DNA of 64,000 nucleotides from Stenotrophomonas sp. VV52 (GTDB lineage: Bacteria; Pseudomonadota; Gammaproteobacteria; Xanthomonadales; Xanthomonadaceae), in the NCBI RefSeq assembly GCF_002893095.1, contig NZ_PKQQ01000007.1:186001-250000 (forward strand). The letters are read 5' to 3'. The notes beneath the pieces are model-generated. The model made no database searches and was not told the origin of the DNA. It saw only the letters and a program-made list of their open reading frames with translations. Within the stretch, counting starts at the first letter, position 1; the number at the start of each line of letters is the position of its first letter. Made by a program: the position numbers and the translations under genes. Shown piece by piece: positions 1-9,168 of this stretch.

Positions 1-850
1 CGGCCTGCGCCGGCGGCACGGCGGTGGTGTAGATGTAGGGGCGTGCGGTTTCGGCCAGGTGCTGGATCAGCGCGTCATCGCCGACCACTACTGCACCACT
101 GCCCCCCAGCGCCTTGCCGAGCGTGACCAGCTGCAACGGCACGTCGGCCACGCCCAGCCCGGCCTCGGCTACGCAGCCCCGGCCATGCTCGCCGACCACG
201 CCCACGCCGTGCGCGTCGTCGACATACAGCAGGGCCTGCTGCATGCGCGCCACCAGCGACAGCGAGCGCAGCGGCGCGATATCGCCGTCCATGCTGAAGA
301 CGCCGTCGGTGACCAGCATCGCCGCGCCTTCGGCCGCATGCTTGAGCTGGCGCAGCGCGCCTTCGGTGTCCAGGTGCGGGTAGCGGCGCAGGCGGCAACC
401 GGCCAGCCGCGTGGCGTCGAGCAGGCTGGCGTGGTTGAGCCGGTCCTGCACGCACACGTCATCTTCTTCGGTCAGCAGCGCCTGCTGCACGGCCAGGTTG
501 GCGGCGAAGCCGCTGCCGAACAGCAGCGCGCGCGGGTAGCCGAGCCAGTCGGCCACTTCCTGCTCCAGCGCCTCGTGCAGCGCATGGTGGCCGCAGATCA
601 GGTGCGAGGCGGTGGCGCCGGCGCCTTCGCGCGCGGCAGCGTCCTGCAGCGCACTGACCACGCCGAACTGCTGGGACAGGCCCAGGTAGTCGTTGCTGCA
701 GAAGCCAGTGAGCCACTGGCCATTGAGTTCCAGACGCACGCCATCCCGGCGGGTCACGGTGCGGCGCACGCGGATCCGGCCCTGCGCATCGCGAAGCTTG
801 CGCTGGGACTGAATACGGTCGTGCAGGTCAGGACGGGCCATGGTCGTCAT
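1..850 (-). CDS. bioF: 8-amino-7-oxononanoate synthase, C-terminus cut by window edge
   Basis: PLP-dependent condensation of pimeloyl-ACP (or CoA) with alanine, the first committed step of the biotin ring pathway. About 283 residues are visible and no stop is reached, so roughly the last 100 residues lie left of the window. Visible family motifs are the N-terminal [11 protein letters not shown], then [22 protein letters not shown] and the PLP-lysine segment [10 protein letters not shown]. Two starts are possible, ATG 850 (MTTMARPD) and ATG 841 (MARPD). The gene lies 71 nt downstream of bioB in the same direction, the usual bioBF order. The identification is secure. Confidence 0.97.
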   Translation of the reverse strand, partial: MTTMARPDLHDRIQSQRKLRDAQGRIRVRRTVTRRDGVRLELNGQWLTGFCSNDYLGLSQQFGVVSALQDAAAREGAGATASHLICGHHALHEALEQEVADWLGYPRALLFGSGFAANLAVQQALLTEEDDVCVQDRLNHASLLDATRLAGCRLRRYPHLDTEGALRQLKHAAEGAAMLVTDGVFSMDGDIAPLRSLSLVARMQQALLYVDDAHGVGVVGEHGRGCVAEAGLGVADVPLQLVTLGKALGGSGAVVVGDDALIQHLAETARPYIYTTAVPPAQA

Positions 851-921
851 GTCTCATGGGCGGGCAGGGGAGCTAGCGTACCCGGTTGCCGGGCGTTGCG
901 CTGCACCGCCCGGGGCGGGGC

Positions 922-1935
922 TCAGGCCGCTTGTCCGCAACCGCCGCCACAGGTGATGTCGGCATGCACGGTGGCATCCACCTGCACCGCCATCGGGCGC
1001 AGTCCCAACCGGCTGAACAGGACCAGGTCGCGCTCGGTGTCCGGGTTGCCGGTGGTCAGCAGCTTCTCCCCGTAGAAGATGGAGTTGGCCCCGGCCAGGA
1101 AGCACAACGCCTGCAGCTCGTCGCTCATCGTCTCGCGCCCGGCCGAGAGCCGCACCATGGCCTTGGGCATGGTGATGCGGGCCACCGCGATCATGCGCAC
1201 GAACTCGAACGGATCCAGCTCGGCGCTGCCGTGCAGCGGCGTGCCCGCGACCTGGACCAGCCGGTTGATCGGCACCGAATCGGGGTGGGCTGGCAGGTTG
1301 GCCAGCGCCAGCAGCAGTCCGGCGCGGTGCGCACGGGTCTCGCCCATGCCGACGATGCCGCCGCAGCAGGTCTTCAGCCCGGCCCGGCGCACGTGTTCCA
1401 GCGTATCCAGCCGGTCCTGGTACTGGCGGGTGTGGATGATCGAGTCGTAGTAGTCCGGCGCGGTGTCCAGGTTGTGGTTGTAGTAGTCCAGCCCGGCCTC
1501 GCGCAGGGCAGCTGCCTGCTGGCCATCGAGCATGCCCAGGGTGGCGCAGGTCTCCAGCCCCAGCGCCTTCACCTCGCGGATCATCGCCGCCACCTTCGGA
1601 ATGTCGCGGTCCTTGGGCGAACGCCAGGCCGCACCCATGCAGAACCGCGACGCGCCCGCCGCCTTGGCCTGCCGGGCCTTGGCGACCACCTCGTCGGTGG
1701 CCATCAGCTTCTGCGCGCTCACCCCGGTGTCATAGCGCTGCGCCTGCGGGCAGTACGCGCAGTCTTCCGGGCAGCCGCCGGTCTTGACCGAGAGCAGGGT
1801 GGACACCTGGACCTCGGCCGGATCGAACGCCTCCCGATGCACGCCCGCGGCCCGGTACAGCAGCTCCGGGAGGGGCAGCTCAAACAGCGCCAGCAGCTCC
1901 TCGGGGTGCCAGTCGTGGCGGATGACAGAAGCCAT
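922..1935 (-). CDS. bioB: Biotin synthase
   Basis: Radical-SAM enzyme that inserts sulfur into dethiobiotin, the last step of biotin synthesis. With the ATG at 1935 (MASVIRHDW) the protein is 337 residues, normal for BioB. The frame stays open further upstream to 2001, but that extension has no family character. The radical-SAM cluster CPEDCAYC is present, followed by the conserved YYNHNLDT segment and the auxiliary-cluster cysteines around TCATLG and KTCCGGI. It leads an operon with bioF. A BirA-like operator dyad lies about 60 nt upstream, consistent with biotin repression. Confidence 0.98.
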   Translation of the reverse strand: MASVIRHDWHPEELLALFELPLPELLYRAAGVHREAFDPAEVQVSTLLSVKTGGCPEDCAYCPQAQRYDTGVSAQKLMATDEVVAKARQAKAAGASRFCMGAAWRSPKDRDIPKVAAMIREVKALGLETCATLGMLDGQQAAALREAGLDYYNHNLDTAPDYYDSIIHTRQYQDRLDTLEHVRRAGLKTCCGGIVGMGETRAHRAGLLLALANLPAHPDSVPINRLVQVAGTPLHGSAELDPFEFVRMIAVARITMPKAMVRLSAGRETMSDELQALCFLAGANSIFYGEKLLTTGNPDTERDLVLFSRLGLRPMAVQVDATVHADITCGGGCGQAA

Positions 1936-1995
1936 GGGAGTGTCCTGACAGATTGCGGAAGCGAGGGGCGGCAGTCTGGTGAACGTCATCGTGAC

Positions 1996-2027
1996 TGTCA
2001 ACTTATCGGTATCGATTACGGTTTACA
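1996..2027. promoter_or_regulatory. Candidate BirA (biotin repressor) operator
   Basis: TGTCAACT and GGTTTACA are separated by 16 nt. The right arm matches the known BirA half-site and the left arm is a 6/8 match to its complement TGTAAACC. The spacing equals that of the E. coli bio operator as I recall it. The position just upstream of bioB fits BirA control; that this organism's BirA has a DNA-binding domain is assumed. Confidence 0.55.
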
Positions 2028-2050
2028 TGGGTAGTGCCGCTGTCACCGTT

Positions 2051-2169
2051 AATGTAAGATAAAAACATCATTAATCCATTCTGTGATGATTTAATTCAAC
2101 ATACAAAATGCGTATCCGACTTTTCATGAACAATGTGAGATAAATGCATCACCAAGCCATCCTGTGATG
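2051..2169. promoter_or_regulatory. Two direct operator-like repeats upstream of hipB
   Basis: A sequence of about 38 bp occurs twice, at 2051-2088 and 2132-2169, exactly 81 bp apart. Each copy carries the same layout: AGATAAA, then an inverted pair CATCA...TGATG. In the second copy the pair is CATCAC-N11-GTGATG (2147-2152 and 2164-2169). The second copy overlaps the first possible hipB start codon. The arrangement resembles autoregulatory HipB operators, although the motif is not the E. coli TATCC-N8-GGATA. Confidence 0.6.
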
Positions 2170-2664
2170 GATATATCCGACATGGCAAAGCGAACTCCTC
2201 CTGCAAGACCGCAGCATGCCAAACGCATTGAAGCGATGGGGCAACGCCTTCGTACTGCCCGGTTGGCCCGGGGGATGACCCAGGCCAACCTTGCCGAACG
2301 GGTGGGCGTGGACCGCACCACGATTGGCAAACTTGAGGCAGGCGACCCCAGTACAAGTCTCTCGACAGTGCTCCGCGTGTTGTCCACGCTGGGCCTTGAG
2401 CAGGACATCGACAGGATCGCAGCAGCCGACGAGGTGGGGGCACAGCTCGCTGCCGGGAACCTGCGACGTCCGTCTCCGCAGCGGAGCAAGCCAAGCCGGC
2501 GTGTTGCCGGAACTCAAACCGATCAGGTCAACGAAATGCGAACGCCTGCGGCCAGCAGGGTTGCAGAGCCCGAAGCAGACCGTTATGCACTGCGTGACCG
2601 CCATCGGCCGCCGCCGATCCCGCTTCCTCCAGGTGCGAGAGCCAAACCAACGCGGGGCAGCTAG
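2167..2664 (+). CDS. hipB: HipB-like XRE-family antitoxin
   Basis: Helix-turn-helix antitoxin expected to neutralise HipA and repress the operon. An XRE HTH lies near residues 20-75, with the typical core LRTARLARGMTQANLAERVGVD followed by TTIGKLEAGDPSTSL in separate helices. The Pro/Arg-rich C-terminal 80 residues look disordered. ATG 2167 lies inside the second operator repeat, so ATG 2182 (MAKRTPP) is an alternative start; no strong ribosome-binding site favours either. The stop is 2 nt before hipA, indicating translational coupling. The pair lies between bioB and comF and looks like a later insertion. Confidence 0.85.
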   Translation: MDISDMAKRTPPARPQHAKRIEAMGQRLRTARLARGMTQANLAERVGVDRTTIGKLEAGDPSTSLSTVLRVLSTLGLEQDIDRIAAADEVGAQLAAGNLRRPSPQRSKPSRRVAGTQTDQVNEMRTPAASRVAEPEADRYALRDRHRPPPIPLPPGARAKPTRGS

Positions 2665-2666
2665 GG

Positions 2667-3938
2667 ATGGCAACGTCCGAACAGGTCGATCGGGAAGTCT
2701 GGCTCGACGCGCCAGCGCTATGCAGGCCAGTGCAATTGGGTTGGCTGAGCAAACGTCCGAGCAGGGCAGGGGATATCGTCGCCTTTGCCTATGCCGACCA
2801 GTGGCTGGACGGTGTACAGGGAACGCCATCATTTGCGCTCGACGGAAGCTTGCCGCTGGTCGAGGGTTGGCAGTACGCCCACAGCGGTGCAGCCGGACTG
2901 GCCCCTGCCTTCCATGACTGCTCGCCAGATCGCTGGGGTCGCCTTCTGATGGAACGTCGAGAAGCGGCCCGCGCACGCCGTGACGGCGAAAAGCCAAAGG
3001 GTCTGCGTGCCTGGGACTATCTGATGGGCGTGGACGACTACACCCGGATGGGCGCTCTACGGTTGCGTGACCCGGACAGCGGCGTCTGGATGGCCGACGG
3101 GGAACCTGCAACACCGCCCATCACCGATTTGCGGCGTCTGGAGACCATCGCGGAGAAGGTGGAGTCGGGCGCCAGGATGACTCCGGACGAGGAGGCGCGA
3201 TGGCTGACGCAACTGGTGGCGCCTGGCGCCTCGCTCGGCGGTGCCAGGCCCAAGGCAGGCTACCGTGATCCCGATGGCTCCCTGTGGCTGGCCAAGTTTC
3301 CCGGTCGCGACGACGGCCATGACGTTGGCCTATGGGAATACGTCACCCGCGAGCTTGCTGTCGCAGCAGGCATAGAGATGCCGCCTGCAGTACTTCTGGC
3401 CCTGTCGCCACGCGGGCACACTTTCGCCGTAAGGCGCTTTGATCGAGTCGGAACCGATCGTATCCACTTTGCCTCGGCCCACACGCTTCTCCAAGCCGAA
3501 CACAGCGAAGACCACAGCTATCTCGACCTGGCACGCGTCATTGAAGAGCACGGCGCTGAAGGACAGATCAAGAGCGATCTCGAACAGCTGTTTCGACGGG
3601 TTCTCTTCAATGTGGTCATGGGGAACCGTGACGACCACCTTCGCAATCACGGCTTTCTGCGGCAGCAGACAGGATGGATGCTGTCCCCGGCCTATGACAT
3701 CAACCCCAACACGGCCAGCGACACACACGTGCTCGCACTGGATGCAGGTGACCCGACGCCAGGCACGGCGCATGTTCTGGACACCGCGGGCTACTATCAA
3801 CTCTCCGAAGAACGCGCAGCCAACATTGAACTCGAAGTGCGACGCGCAGCGGAGCGCTGGAAACACGTCGCACGAGCTCACGGAGCGAAAAGGACGGAAA
3901 TTGACCTGATGGAAACCGTCATTGATCCCCATCGCTGA
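2667..3938 (+). CDS. hipA: HipA-family serine/threonine kinase toxin
   Basis: HipA kinases phosphorylate translation factors such as GltX and drive growth arrest or persistence when not bound by HipB. The length of 423 residues is typical. A HipA N-terminal domain covers roughly residues 15-130. The kinase core follows: P-loop-like GASLGGARPK (187-196), ATP lysine in LAKF (K210), catalytic loop NRDDHLRNHGF (320-330) and metal-binding aspartate in PAYDINP (D344). All key residues are present, so the kinase should be active. It is the second gene of a two-gene operon starting 2 nt after hipB. Confidence 0.93.
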   Translation: MATSEQVDREVWLDAPALCRPVQLGWLSKRPSRAGDIVAFAYADQWLDGVQGTPSFALDGSLPLVEGWQYAHSGAAGLAPAFHDCSPDRWGRLLMERREAARARRDGEKPKGLRAWDYLMGVDDYTRMGALRLRDPDSGVWMADGEPATPPITDLRRLETIAEKVESGARMTPDEEARWLTQLVAPGASLGGARPKAGYRDPDGSLWLAKFPGRDDGHDVGLWEYVTRELAVAAGIEMPPAVLLALSPRGHTFAVRRFDRVGTDRIHFASAHTLLQAEHSEDHSYLDLARVIEEHGAEGQIKSDLEQLFRRVLFNVVMGNRDDHLRNHGFLRQQTGWMLSPAYDINPNTASDTHVLALDAGDPTPGTAHVLDTAGYYQLSEERAANIELEVRRAAERWKHVARAHGAKRTEIDLMETVIDPHR

Positions 3939-4044
3939 CTCGCTTCTGGTCCGGTTGGCCACACCCGGAGCGGGCTTTTACTGATATCGCCGAGCGGCTT
4001 CGCGCTCGAAGCTTGTGAGGCCGATTCAACTCTCGCCTTCTGAA

Positions 4045-4743
4045 ATGCTCAGCAGCTTCCGCAACGTGCTTTCGTGGATGGGCCGTCAGGTCCTGCCGCT
4101 GCGTTGCCTGGTCTGCGCCGATCCGGGCCATGAGGGGTTGGACCTGTGCGCCGCGTGCTACGCCGACCTGCCCTGGAACGACCATGCCTGCCCGCTGTGC
4201 GCGCTGCCCCTGCCGCCGGAGGAGCCGGCGGCCATCTGTGGGGCATGTCTGCGTCAGCCGCCACGGCAGATGGGCGCAGCTGCCACCTTCATCTACGCGC
4301 CGCCCATCGACCGTCTGGTCCTGCGTTTCAAGTTCCATCAGGACTTGGCGGCAGGAAGGCTGCTGTCGCAGTTGATGCTGCAGGCTGTCCCGGAGTTCGC
4401 GTTGGACCCGTTGATGCCGATGCCGCTGCACCGGCGGCGGCTGCGCGAGCGCGGTTACGACCAGGCGCGGGAGTTGGCCCGGCCCCTGGCGCGTGAACTG
4501 GGCGTGCCGCTGTGGTCGGGGCTGTGCCGCAGCCGCGCCACGGTGGCGCAGTCGACGCTGGACGCGGAGGCCCGCCGCCAGAACCTGCGCGGGGCCTTCG
4601 CCGTAACGGCCACCCCGCCGTCCCGGCTGACCCTGGTCGATGATGTGATGACCACTGGCGCCACTCTGGACGGCGCCATGCGCGCGCTGAAGCGATCCGG
4701 GATGGAGCAGGCCACGCTGTGGGTATGCGCCCGCGCGCCCTGA
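4045..4743 (+). CDS. comF: ComF family protein (phosphoribosyltransferase-like competence factor)
   Basis: ComF proteins are needed for DNA uptake in natural transformation. The N-terminal part has a Cys4-type zinc finger (CLVCADPG...CAACY, CPLCALPL...CGACL) in about the first 75 residues. The C-terminal part is a type I PRTase fold with the PRPP loop LVDDVMTTGATL. ATG 4045 gives 232 residues; an in-frame GTG at 4015 would add ten. Neither has a clear ribosome-binding site. The gene diverges from bioB, with hipBA wedged between. Confidence 0.9.
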   Translation: MLSSFRNVLSWMGRQVLPLRCLVCADPGHEGLDLCAACYADLPWNDHACPLCALPLPPEEPAAICGACLRQPPRQMGAAATFIYAPPIDRLVLRFKFHQDLAAGRLLSQLMLQAVPEFALDPLMPMPLHRRRLRERGYDQARELARPLARELGVPLWSGLCRSRATVAQSTLDAEARRQNLRGAFAVTATPPSRLTLVDDVMTTGATLDGAMRALKRSGMEQATLWVCARAP

Positions 4744-4807
4744 CACCTTGTCGCGGCGCCCATGCAGGCCTAGCATCGCGCTTGACCTCCTTCACAGGAA
4801 CACCGTC

Positions 4808-5371
4808 ATGAGCCAGGCGTCGGATCTGCGCGGTACCTCGTTGTTGTCGTGGGTGGGCCGCAGCTGGTGGGTACTGCTGCTGTACGGCCTGGTGGCCATC
4901 GGCTTCGGCCTGATCGCGGTGATGCGGCCCCTGTCGGCGGCAGCCGGCCTGGCCTGGGCCATCGGGGTCATGGCCCTGATCGAAGGCCTGATCAGCCTGT
5001 TCGCGGTGTTCGGCGGCAACAGCGGCGCGCCGCGCGGCTGGGCGCTGGTCTACGCGGTGGCGTCCGTCGGCTTCGGTGCACTGGCGGTGATCAATCCACT
5101 GGTGACCGCAAAGGTCCTGGTACTGCTGCTGGCGATCTGGCTGGTCATGGCCGGCGTGTACCGCATCGTCTACGCGATCCGGGTGCGCAAGCAGATCGAA
5201 GGCGAATGGCTGCTCATCGTCAGCGGCCTGCTGGCCATCGTGCTGGGCGGCATGATGTTCGCCAACCCGCTGGGCGGGGTGGCGGTGACCACGCTGTGGA
5301 TCGGCATCGGCAGCCTGCTCTACGGCTTCCTGCAGATCGCAGTGGCATTCCGCCTGCGGAAGCTGCGCTGA
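4808..5371 (+). CDS. HdeD family (DUF308) acid-resistance membrane protein
   Basis: Small integral membrane protein of 187 residues made almost entirely of six hydrophobic segments with short loops, starting at VLLLYGLVAIGFGLIA. HdeD-type proteins are associated with acid or stress tolerance; their biochemical activity is not established. The start at 4808 is supported by AGGAA nine nucleotides upstream. It converges on the sugar permease gene with only 16 nt between stops. Confidence 0.8.
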   Translation: MSQASDLRGTSLLSWVGRSWWVLLLYGLVAIGFGLIAVMRPLSAAAGLAWAIGVMALIEGLISLFAVFGGNSGAPRGWALVYAVASVGFGALAVINPLVTAKVLVLLLAIWLVMAGVYRIVYAIRVRKQIEGEWLLIVSGLLAIVLGGMMFANPLGGVAVTTLWIGIGSLLYGFLQIAVAFRLRKLR

Positions 5372-5387
5372 GGCTTCCGCAGCGCGG

Positions 5388-7196
5388 TCAGCGGAACCGC
5401 GCTTCGATTTCTTCCAGTGTCTTGCCCTTGGTCTCCGGCAGCAGGAACGCGGCCACCAGGAAGTACAGCAACGTGCAGCCGGCCCAGAAGAAGAACATGC
5501 TGGCGTAGCCGTGGTGGCCGACCGTGGGCAGGAAGATCGCGGCGATCACGGTGGACACGAACTGGTTGATCAGCAGTGCGATGCTCATGCCGTTGGAACG
5601 GATGCGGGTAGGCATCAGCTCGGACAACGCCAGCCACACGCAGACGCCGGGGCCCACCGCGAAGAAGGCCACGAACAGCAGGATGCAGCCGGCCACCAGC
5701 CAGCCGTGGGTGGGCGACGGCACCGGGCCGATCACCGCGCGCTCGATGACCAGCGGCGCGCTTGCGGCGGCAGCCGGGTCCGGGAACGGATTGAGGTGGA
5801 GGCGGCGGAAGAACGTGCCGATCACGCTGTCGGCCGAGACCGCATCTTCGCGGCGGATCTGCAGCGTGGTGTCGATCGGGTTGTCGCTGCGCAGCGAGCG
5901 TACGTTGCTGAAGCCGCCATAAGAGTAGGAGACGGTGAGCTGCAGCGGCTGCCCCTCGGCGCTGCCGTCCAGGCGGCGCCACTGCGCGGCATCCATCGGC
6001 AGCGCAAGGGAGTCGCCGACCAGCTGCTGCTGCAGCGTGGCGTGCACGTCCAACCGGCCATGCTCGCTGCGCACGAACAGCAGCGCCGCGCACAGCAACG
6101 CCACGGTGATGCCGCCGGTACCCAGCATCAGCAGGAACTTGCGGCCCTTGCGGTCCACCAGCACCAACGCGACCACGGTCATCAGCGCATTGAGCAGCTT
6201 GATCGAAACGTCGGCCCAGTTGGCCACCGCTCCGGGCAGGCCGGCCTGGTGCAGGATGTTCACCGCATAGGCCAGCACCGAATTGATGCCGGTGGCCTGG
6301 GTGAAGGCCAGCACCAGGCAGGCCAGTATGAATGGCCACACGTAACGGCGGCTCAGGAGCGGGTCGCGCTTTGCGGGCGTGCCGTCGCTGGCGGGGGCGT
6401 CAGGCGCCTGCATGCGGGCCAGGGTGGCTTCCACCTCGGTCGGCGCCACGGTGCGCTGCAGTGCGCGGCGGGCTTTGTCGATGCGACCGCGGCGCACCAG
6501 CCAGCGCGGCGATTCGCTGATCAGCAGCGCGCCGCCGGTGAACACCAGCCCCGGCAGCAGGCAGCTCCAGAAGATGGTGCGCCATGCATGGTCCTTCACC
6601 GCGAACAGCAGGCGCTGCTGCTCTTCGCCGGGCAGGTGCGCCACGGCTGCCGTGGCCACGTCCACGCTGTGGGCGTGGTACAGGCCGATCACCGCCGCCA
6701 ACACGAGGCCGATGGTGAGCAGCAGCTGGAACATTGCCGCACCGCGACCGCGCCGCTCCGGGCTGAGCACTTCAGCCAGGTACAGCGGCACCACCACGCC
6801 GATCAGGCCGCCGCTGATGCCCTGCAACAGCCGCCCCATCAACAGCGGTCCGTAACCCTCCGAGAGCGCCATCACCGGAATGCTGGCGGTGAACAACAGC
6901 CCGGCCAGCACCATCGCCCCGCGCCGCCCGATCAGGTCGGCCACCGCGCCGGCAAACAATGATGAGAGCACGCTGCCCAGCAGTACCGCGGCCACCACGA
7001 AACCCAGCTGCTGGGTGGTGAGCTGCCAGCTGGCCGTAGCGGTGGCCTCGAGATAAGGCAGCGCGCCAGCGATGATGCCGATGTCGATGCCGTAGAGCAG
7101 GCCGCCCATGCCGCCAATGAACAGCAGATAGCGCACCGGCCAACGCGGTGCGTCGGCGACAGCGGGCACGGGCATGGCGGCGGAAGCGTCGTTCAT
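5388..7196 (-). CDS. MFS sugar-porter permease, probable GalNAc uptake (AgaP-like role)
   Basis: Inner-membrane proton-coupled sugar transporter of the MFS sugar-porter family. Diagnostic signatures are GGMGGLLYGIDIGIIAGAL in TM1, GRRG in loop 2-3, SESPRWLVRRGR after TM6, the TM7 segment QATGINSVLAYAV and the C-terminal PETKGKTLEEIE. At 602 residues it is about 120 longer than usual, because a soluble insert of about 120-140 residues, rich in Ser and Asp, lies between TM9 and TM10 (approximately residues 375-505). It is the last gene of the leftward GalNAc operon, 50 nt after agaA. The substrate is inferred from context. Confidence 0.85.
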   Translation of the reverse strand: MNDASAAMPVPAVADAPRWPVRYLLFIGGMGGLLYGIDIGIIAGALPYLEATATASWQLTTQQLGFVVAAVLLGSVLSSLFAGAVADLIGRRGAMVLAGLLFTASIPVMALSEGYGPLLMGRLLQGISGGLIGVVVPLYLAEVLSPERRGRGAAMFQLLLTIGLVLAAVIGLYHAHSVDVATAAVAHLPGEEQQRLLFAVKDHAWRTIFWSCLLPGLVFTGGALLISESPRWLVRRGRIDKARRALQRTVAPTEVEATLARMQAPDAPASDGTPAKRDPLLSRRYVWPFILACLVLAFTQATGINSVLAYAVNILHQAGLPGAVANWADVSIKLLNALMTVVALVLVDRKGRKFLLMLGTGGITVALLCAALLFVRSEHGRLDVHATLQQQLVGDSLALPMDAAQWRRLDGSAEGQPLQLTVSYSYGGFSNVRSLRSDNPIDTTLQIRREDAVSADSVIGTFFRRLHLNPFPDPAAAASAPLVIERAVIGPVPSPTHGWLVAGCILLFVAFFAVGPGVCVWLALSELMPTRIRSNGMSIALLINQFVSTVIAAIFLPTVGHHGYASMFFFWAGCTLLYFLVAAFLLPETKGKTLEEIEARFR

Positions 7197-7246
7197 GGTG
7201 CGGTCCTGTCTACGTTTTGAGCGCGCCGCAGCCGGCGCGGAGTGAC

Positions 7247-8362
7247 TTAGTCGAGCGTGATGCGTTCGCCTTCCACCACGACCTGCTGCACGCGCAGGTC
7301 GCGGTCGAGCACCACCAGGTCCGCCCAGGCGCCAGGTTGCAGGCGACCCCGGTCTTCCAGCCCCAGATAGTCGGCCGGGAAGCGTGAAACACGGTCTGAG
7401 GCGTCATCCAGCGCCAGTCCCAGCGCAACCAGGTTGCGCAGCGCCTGGTCCATGGTCAGTGCGCTGCCGGCCAGCGAACCGCTTTCCAGACGCACGCAGC
7501 CCAGGCACTTGTGCACCCGCTGCACGCCCAGCGCGTACTCGCCATCGGGCATGCCGGTGGCGGCGGTGGCGTCGGTCACGCAGTACAGGCGCGGGATCGC
7601 GCGCAATGCGGTGCGGATCGCGCCGGGGTGGACGTGCTGCAGGTCGGGGATGAGTTCGGCGTACTGCGCATGCGCCAGCGCCGCGGTGGCGATGCCGGGG
7701 TGGTAGTGGTCCACGCCGGTCATGCCGTTGAACAGATGGGTGAAGCCCGCTGCGCCGGCGTCCAGCGCCGCTACGCCCTCTTCATAACTGCCGGCGCTGT
7801 GACCCAGCTGCACGCGGATGCCCAGCGCACTCAAGGCGGGAATCAGCGCCAGGTGCTGGCCGATCTCTGGCGCCATGGTCAGCACCTTGATCGGTGCGAT
7901 GGCGTGCAGCTGGCGCACGTCGTCCAGCGTGGCTTCCACCACCAGCGGCGGCTGCGCGCCCAGCCGTTCGGCGCTGATGAAGGGCCCTTCCAGATGCACG
8001 CCCAGCACGCGGGCGGTGCCCGGCGCGCGCTGCGTGATCGCACCTGCCAACCCCTGCAGCGCCCGCACGATGTCGTCCGCCTCGGCGGTCATGGTGGTGC
8101 CCAGCAACGCGGTGGTGCCATGCCGCGCATGCGCGCGCGCCACGGTCACGGCGGTGTCGCCACCCTGCATGATGTCCACCCCGGCGCCGCCATGCACATG
8201 CAGGTCGACGAAGCCCGGCAGGATGTACGGCACCTCGTCGTCGCCACGCGGGTCGGCGTGCTCGCTGCGGATCGCAACGATGCGCTGGTCGAAGTGGATG
8301 TCGCCACGCACCCACCCGGACGGGGTCAGTACGCGGCCATGCAGGAAGGCGGCAGGGTTCAC
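7247..8362 (-). CDS. agaA: N-acetylgalactosamine-6-phosphate (or GlcNAc-6-P) deacetylase
   Basis: Amidohydrolase of the NagA/AgaA family that removes the acetyl group from the 6-phosphorylated amino sugar. Family motifs are VDLHVHGGAGVD, GVHLEGPFIS, LGHSAGSYEEG, THLFNGMTG and VTDATAATGMPDG. It uses a GTG start that overlaps the agaR stop by four bases (GTGA), a sign of translational coupling. Length is 371 residues. NagA and AgaA cannot be separated by motif alone; the agaS, agaK and gatZ neighbours favour GalNAc-6-P as substrate. Confidence 0.88.
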   Translation of the reverse strand: MNPAAFLHGRVLTPSGWVRGDIHFDQRIVAIRSEHADPRGDDEVPYILPGFVDLHVHGGAGVDIMQGGDTAVTVARAHARHGTTALLGTTMTAEADDIVRALQGLAGAITQRAPGTARVLGVHLEGPFISAERLGAQPPLVVEATLDDVRQLHAIAPIKVLTMAPEIGQHLALIPALSALGIRVQLGHSAGSYEEGVAALDAGAAGFTHLFNGMTGVDHYHPGIATAALAHAQYAELIPDLQHVHPGAIRTALRAIPRLYCVTDATAATGMPDGEYALGVQRVHKCLGCVRLESGSLAGSALTMDQALRNLVALGLALDDASDRVSRFPADYLGLEDRGRLQPGAWADLVVLDRDLRVQQVVVEGERITLD

Positions 8363-9135
8363 GGCGGGGACTCGGCGATGATCACTTCGATGCCCAGCTT
8401 CTGCAGCCCGTCCAGGTAGTCCGGGTCGATGCTGGCGTCGGTGATGATGGTGTGGACCTGGTCGAGGCGGGCGATGCGGTGCAGGCTGACGTGGCCGAAC
8501 TTGGACGCGTCGGTCAGCACCACCACGCGGCGCGCGCGCTCCACCATGCGGTGGTTGAGGCGGGCTTCGGCTTCGTGGTGGGTGGTGAGCCCGAACTGCA
8601 GGTCCAGGCCATCCACGCCCAGGAACAGGGTGTCGAAACTGTAGGTGTTGAGGCTGGCCTCGGCTTGGCTGCCCTGCAGCGACAGCGATTGCTTGCGCAG
8701 CAGGCCGCCGGTGAGCAGCAGTTCCACGCCCGGTGCATTGGCCAGTTCCCAGGCGATGTTGAGCCCGTTGGTCATCACCGTCACGTCCTGGTGTTCGCGC
8801 AGGTGGCGGGCCAGGGTCATGGTGGTGGACCCGGAGTCGATGATGATGTTGTCGCCGGCCCGCACCAGCCGCGCGGCATGCGCGCCGATGCTGTCCTTCA
8901 GCGGCAGGTTCAGCGCGTCCTTCTGGTGGATGTCCTGTTCCAGCGGCGGCTTGCGCACCAGCGTGGCACCGCCGTGGGTGCGCGTGGCCAGGCCCTGCGA
9001 CTCGATGTGGGTCAGGTCGGCACGGATGGTCACGGCCGACACGCCGAAACGGTCCACCAGTTCACTGACCTGCACGTTGCCGTGGTCGACCAGCAACTGC
9101 AGGATCTGCTGGCGGCGCTGCCGTGTGTTTCGCAT
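8359..9135 (-). CDS. agaR: DeoR-family transcriptional regulator, probable AgaR
   Basis: The 258-residue protein has the DeoR layout: an N-terminal winged HTH (RQRRQQILQLLVDHGNVQVSEL, then VSAVTIRADLTHIESQG across residues 5-50) and a C-terminal sugar-phosphate sensor with DSGSTTMTLARHL, MTNGLNIA, LTGGLLR and the terminal TDASKFGH segment. In Aga operons the regulator is of this type and is released by phosphorylated galactosamine. It sits inside the operon it presumably represses, 33 nt after the gatZ-like gene and overlapping agaA. Confidence 0.85.
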   Translation of the reverse strand: MRNTRQRRQQILQLLVDHGNVQVSELVDRFGVSAVTIRADLTHIESQGLATRTHGGATLVRKPPLEQDIHQKDALNLPLKDSIGAHAARLVRAGDNIIIDSGSTTMTLARHLREHQDVTVMTNGLNIAWELANAPGVELLLTGGLLRKQSLSLQGSQAEASLNTYSFDTLFLGVDGLDLQFGLTTHHEAEARLNHRMVERARRVVVLTDASKFGHVSLHRIARLDQVHTIITDASIDPDYLDGLQKLGIEVIIAESPP

Positions 9136-9168
9136 GAAGGCGATTCCGTTCGGAAGGAAAGCCGAAGC

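Noticed and set aside
3936-3980. Terminator after hipA (CCCG-gag-CGGG-cttt)
   Set aside because: The stem is only four or five pairs; too weak to call.
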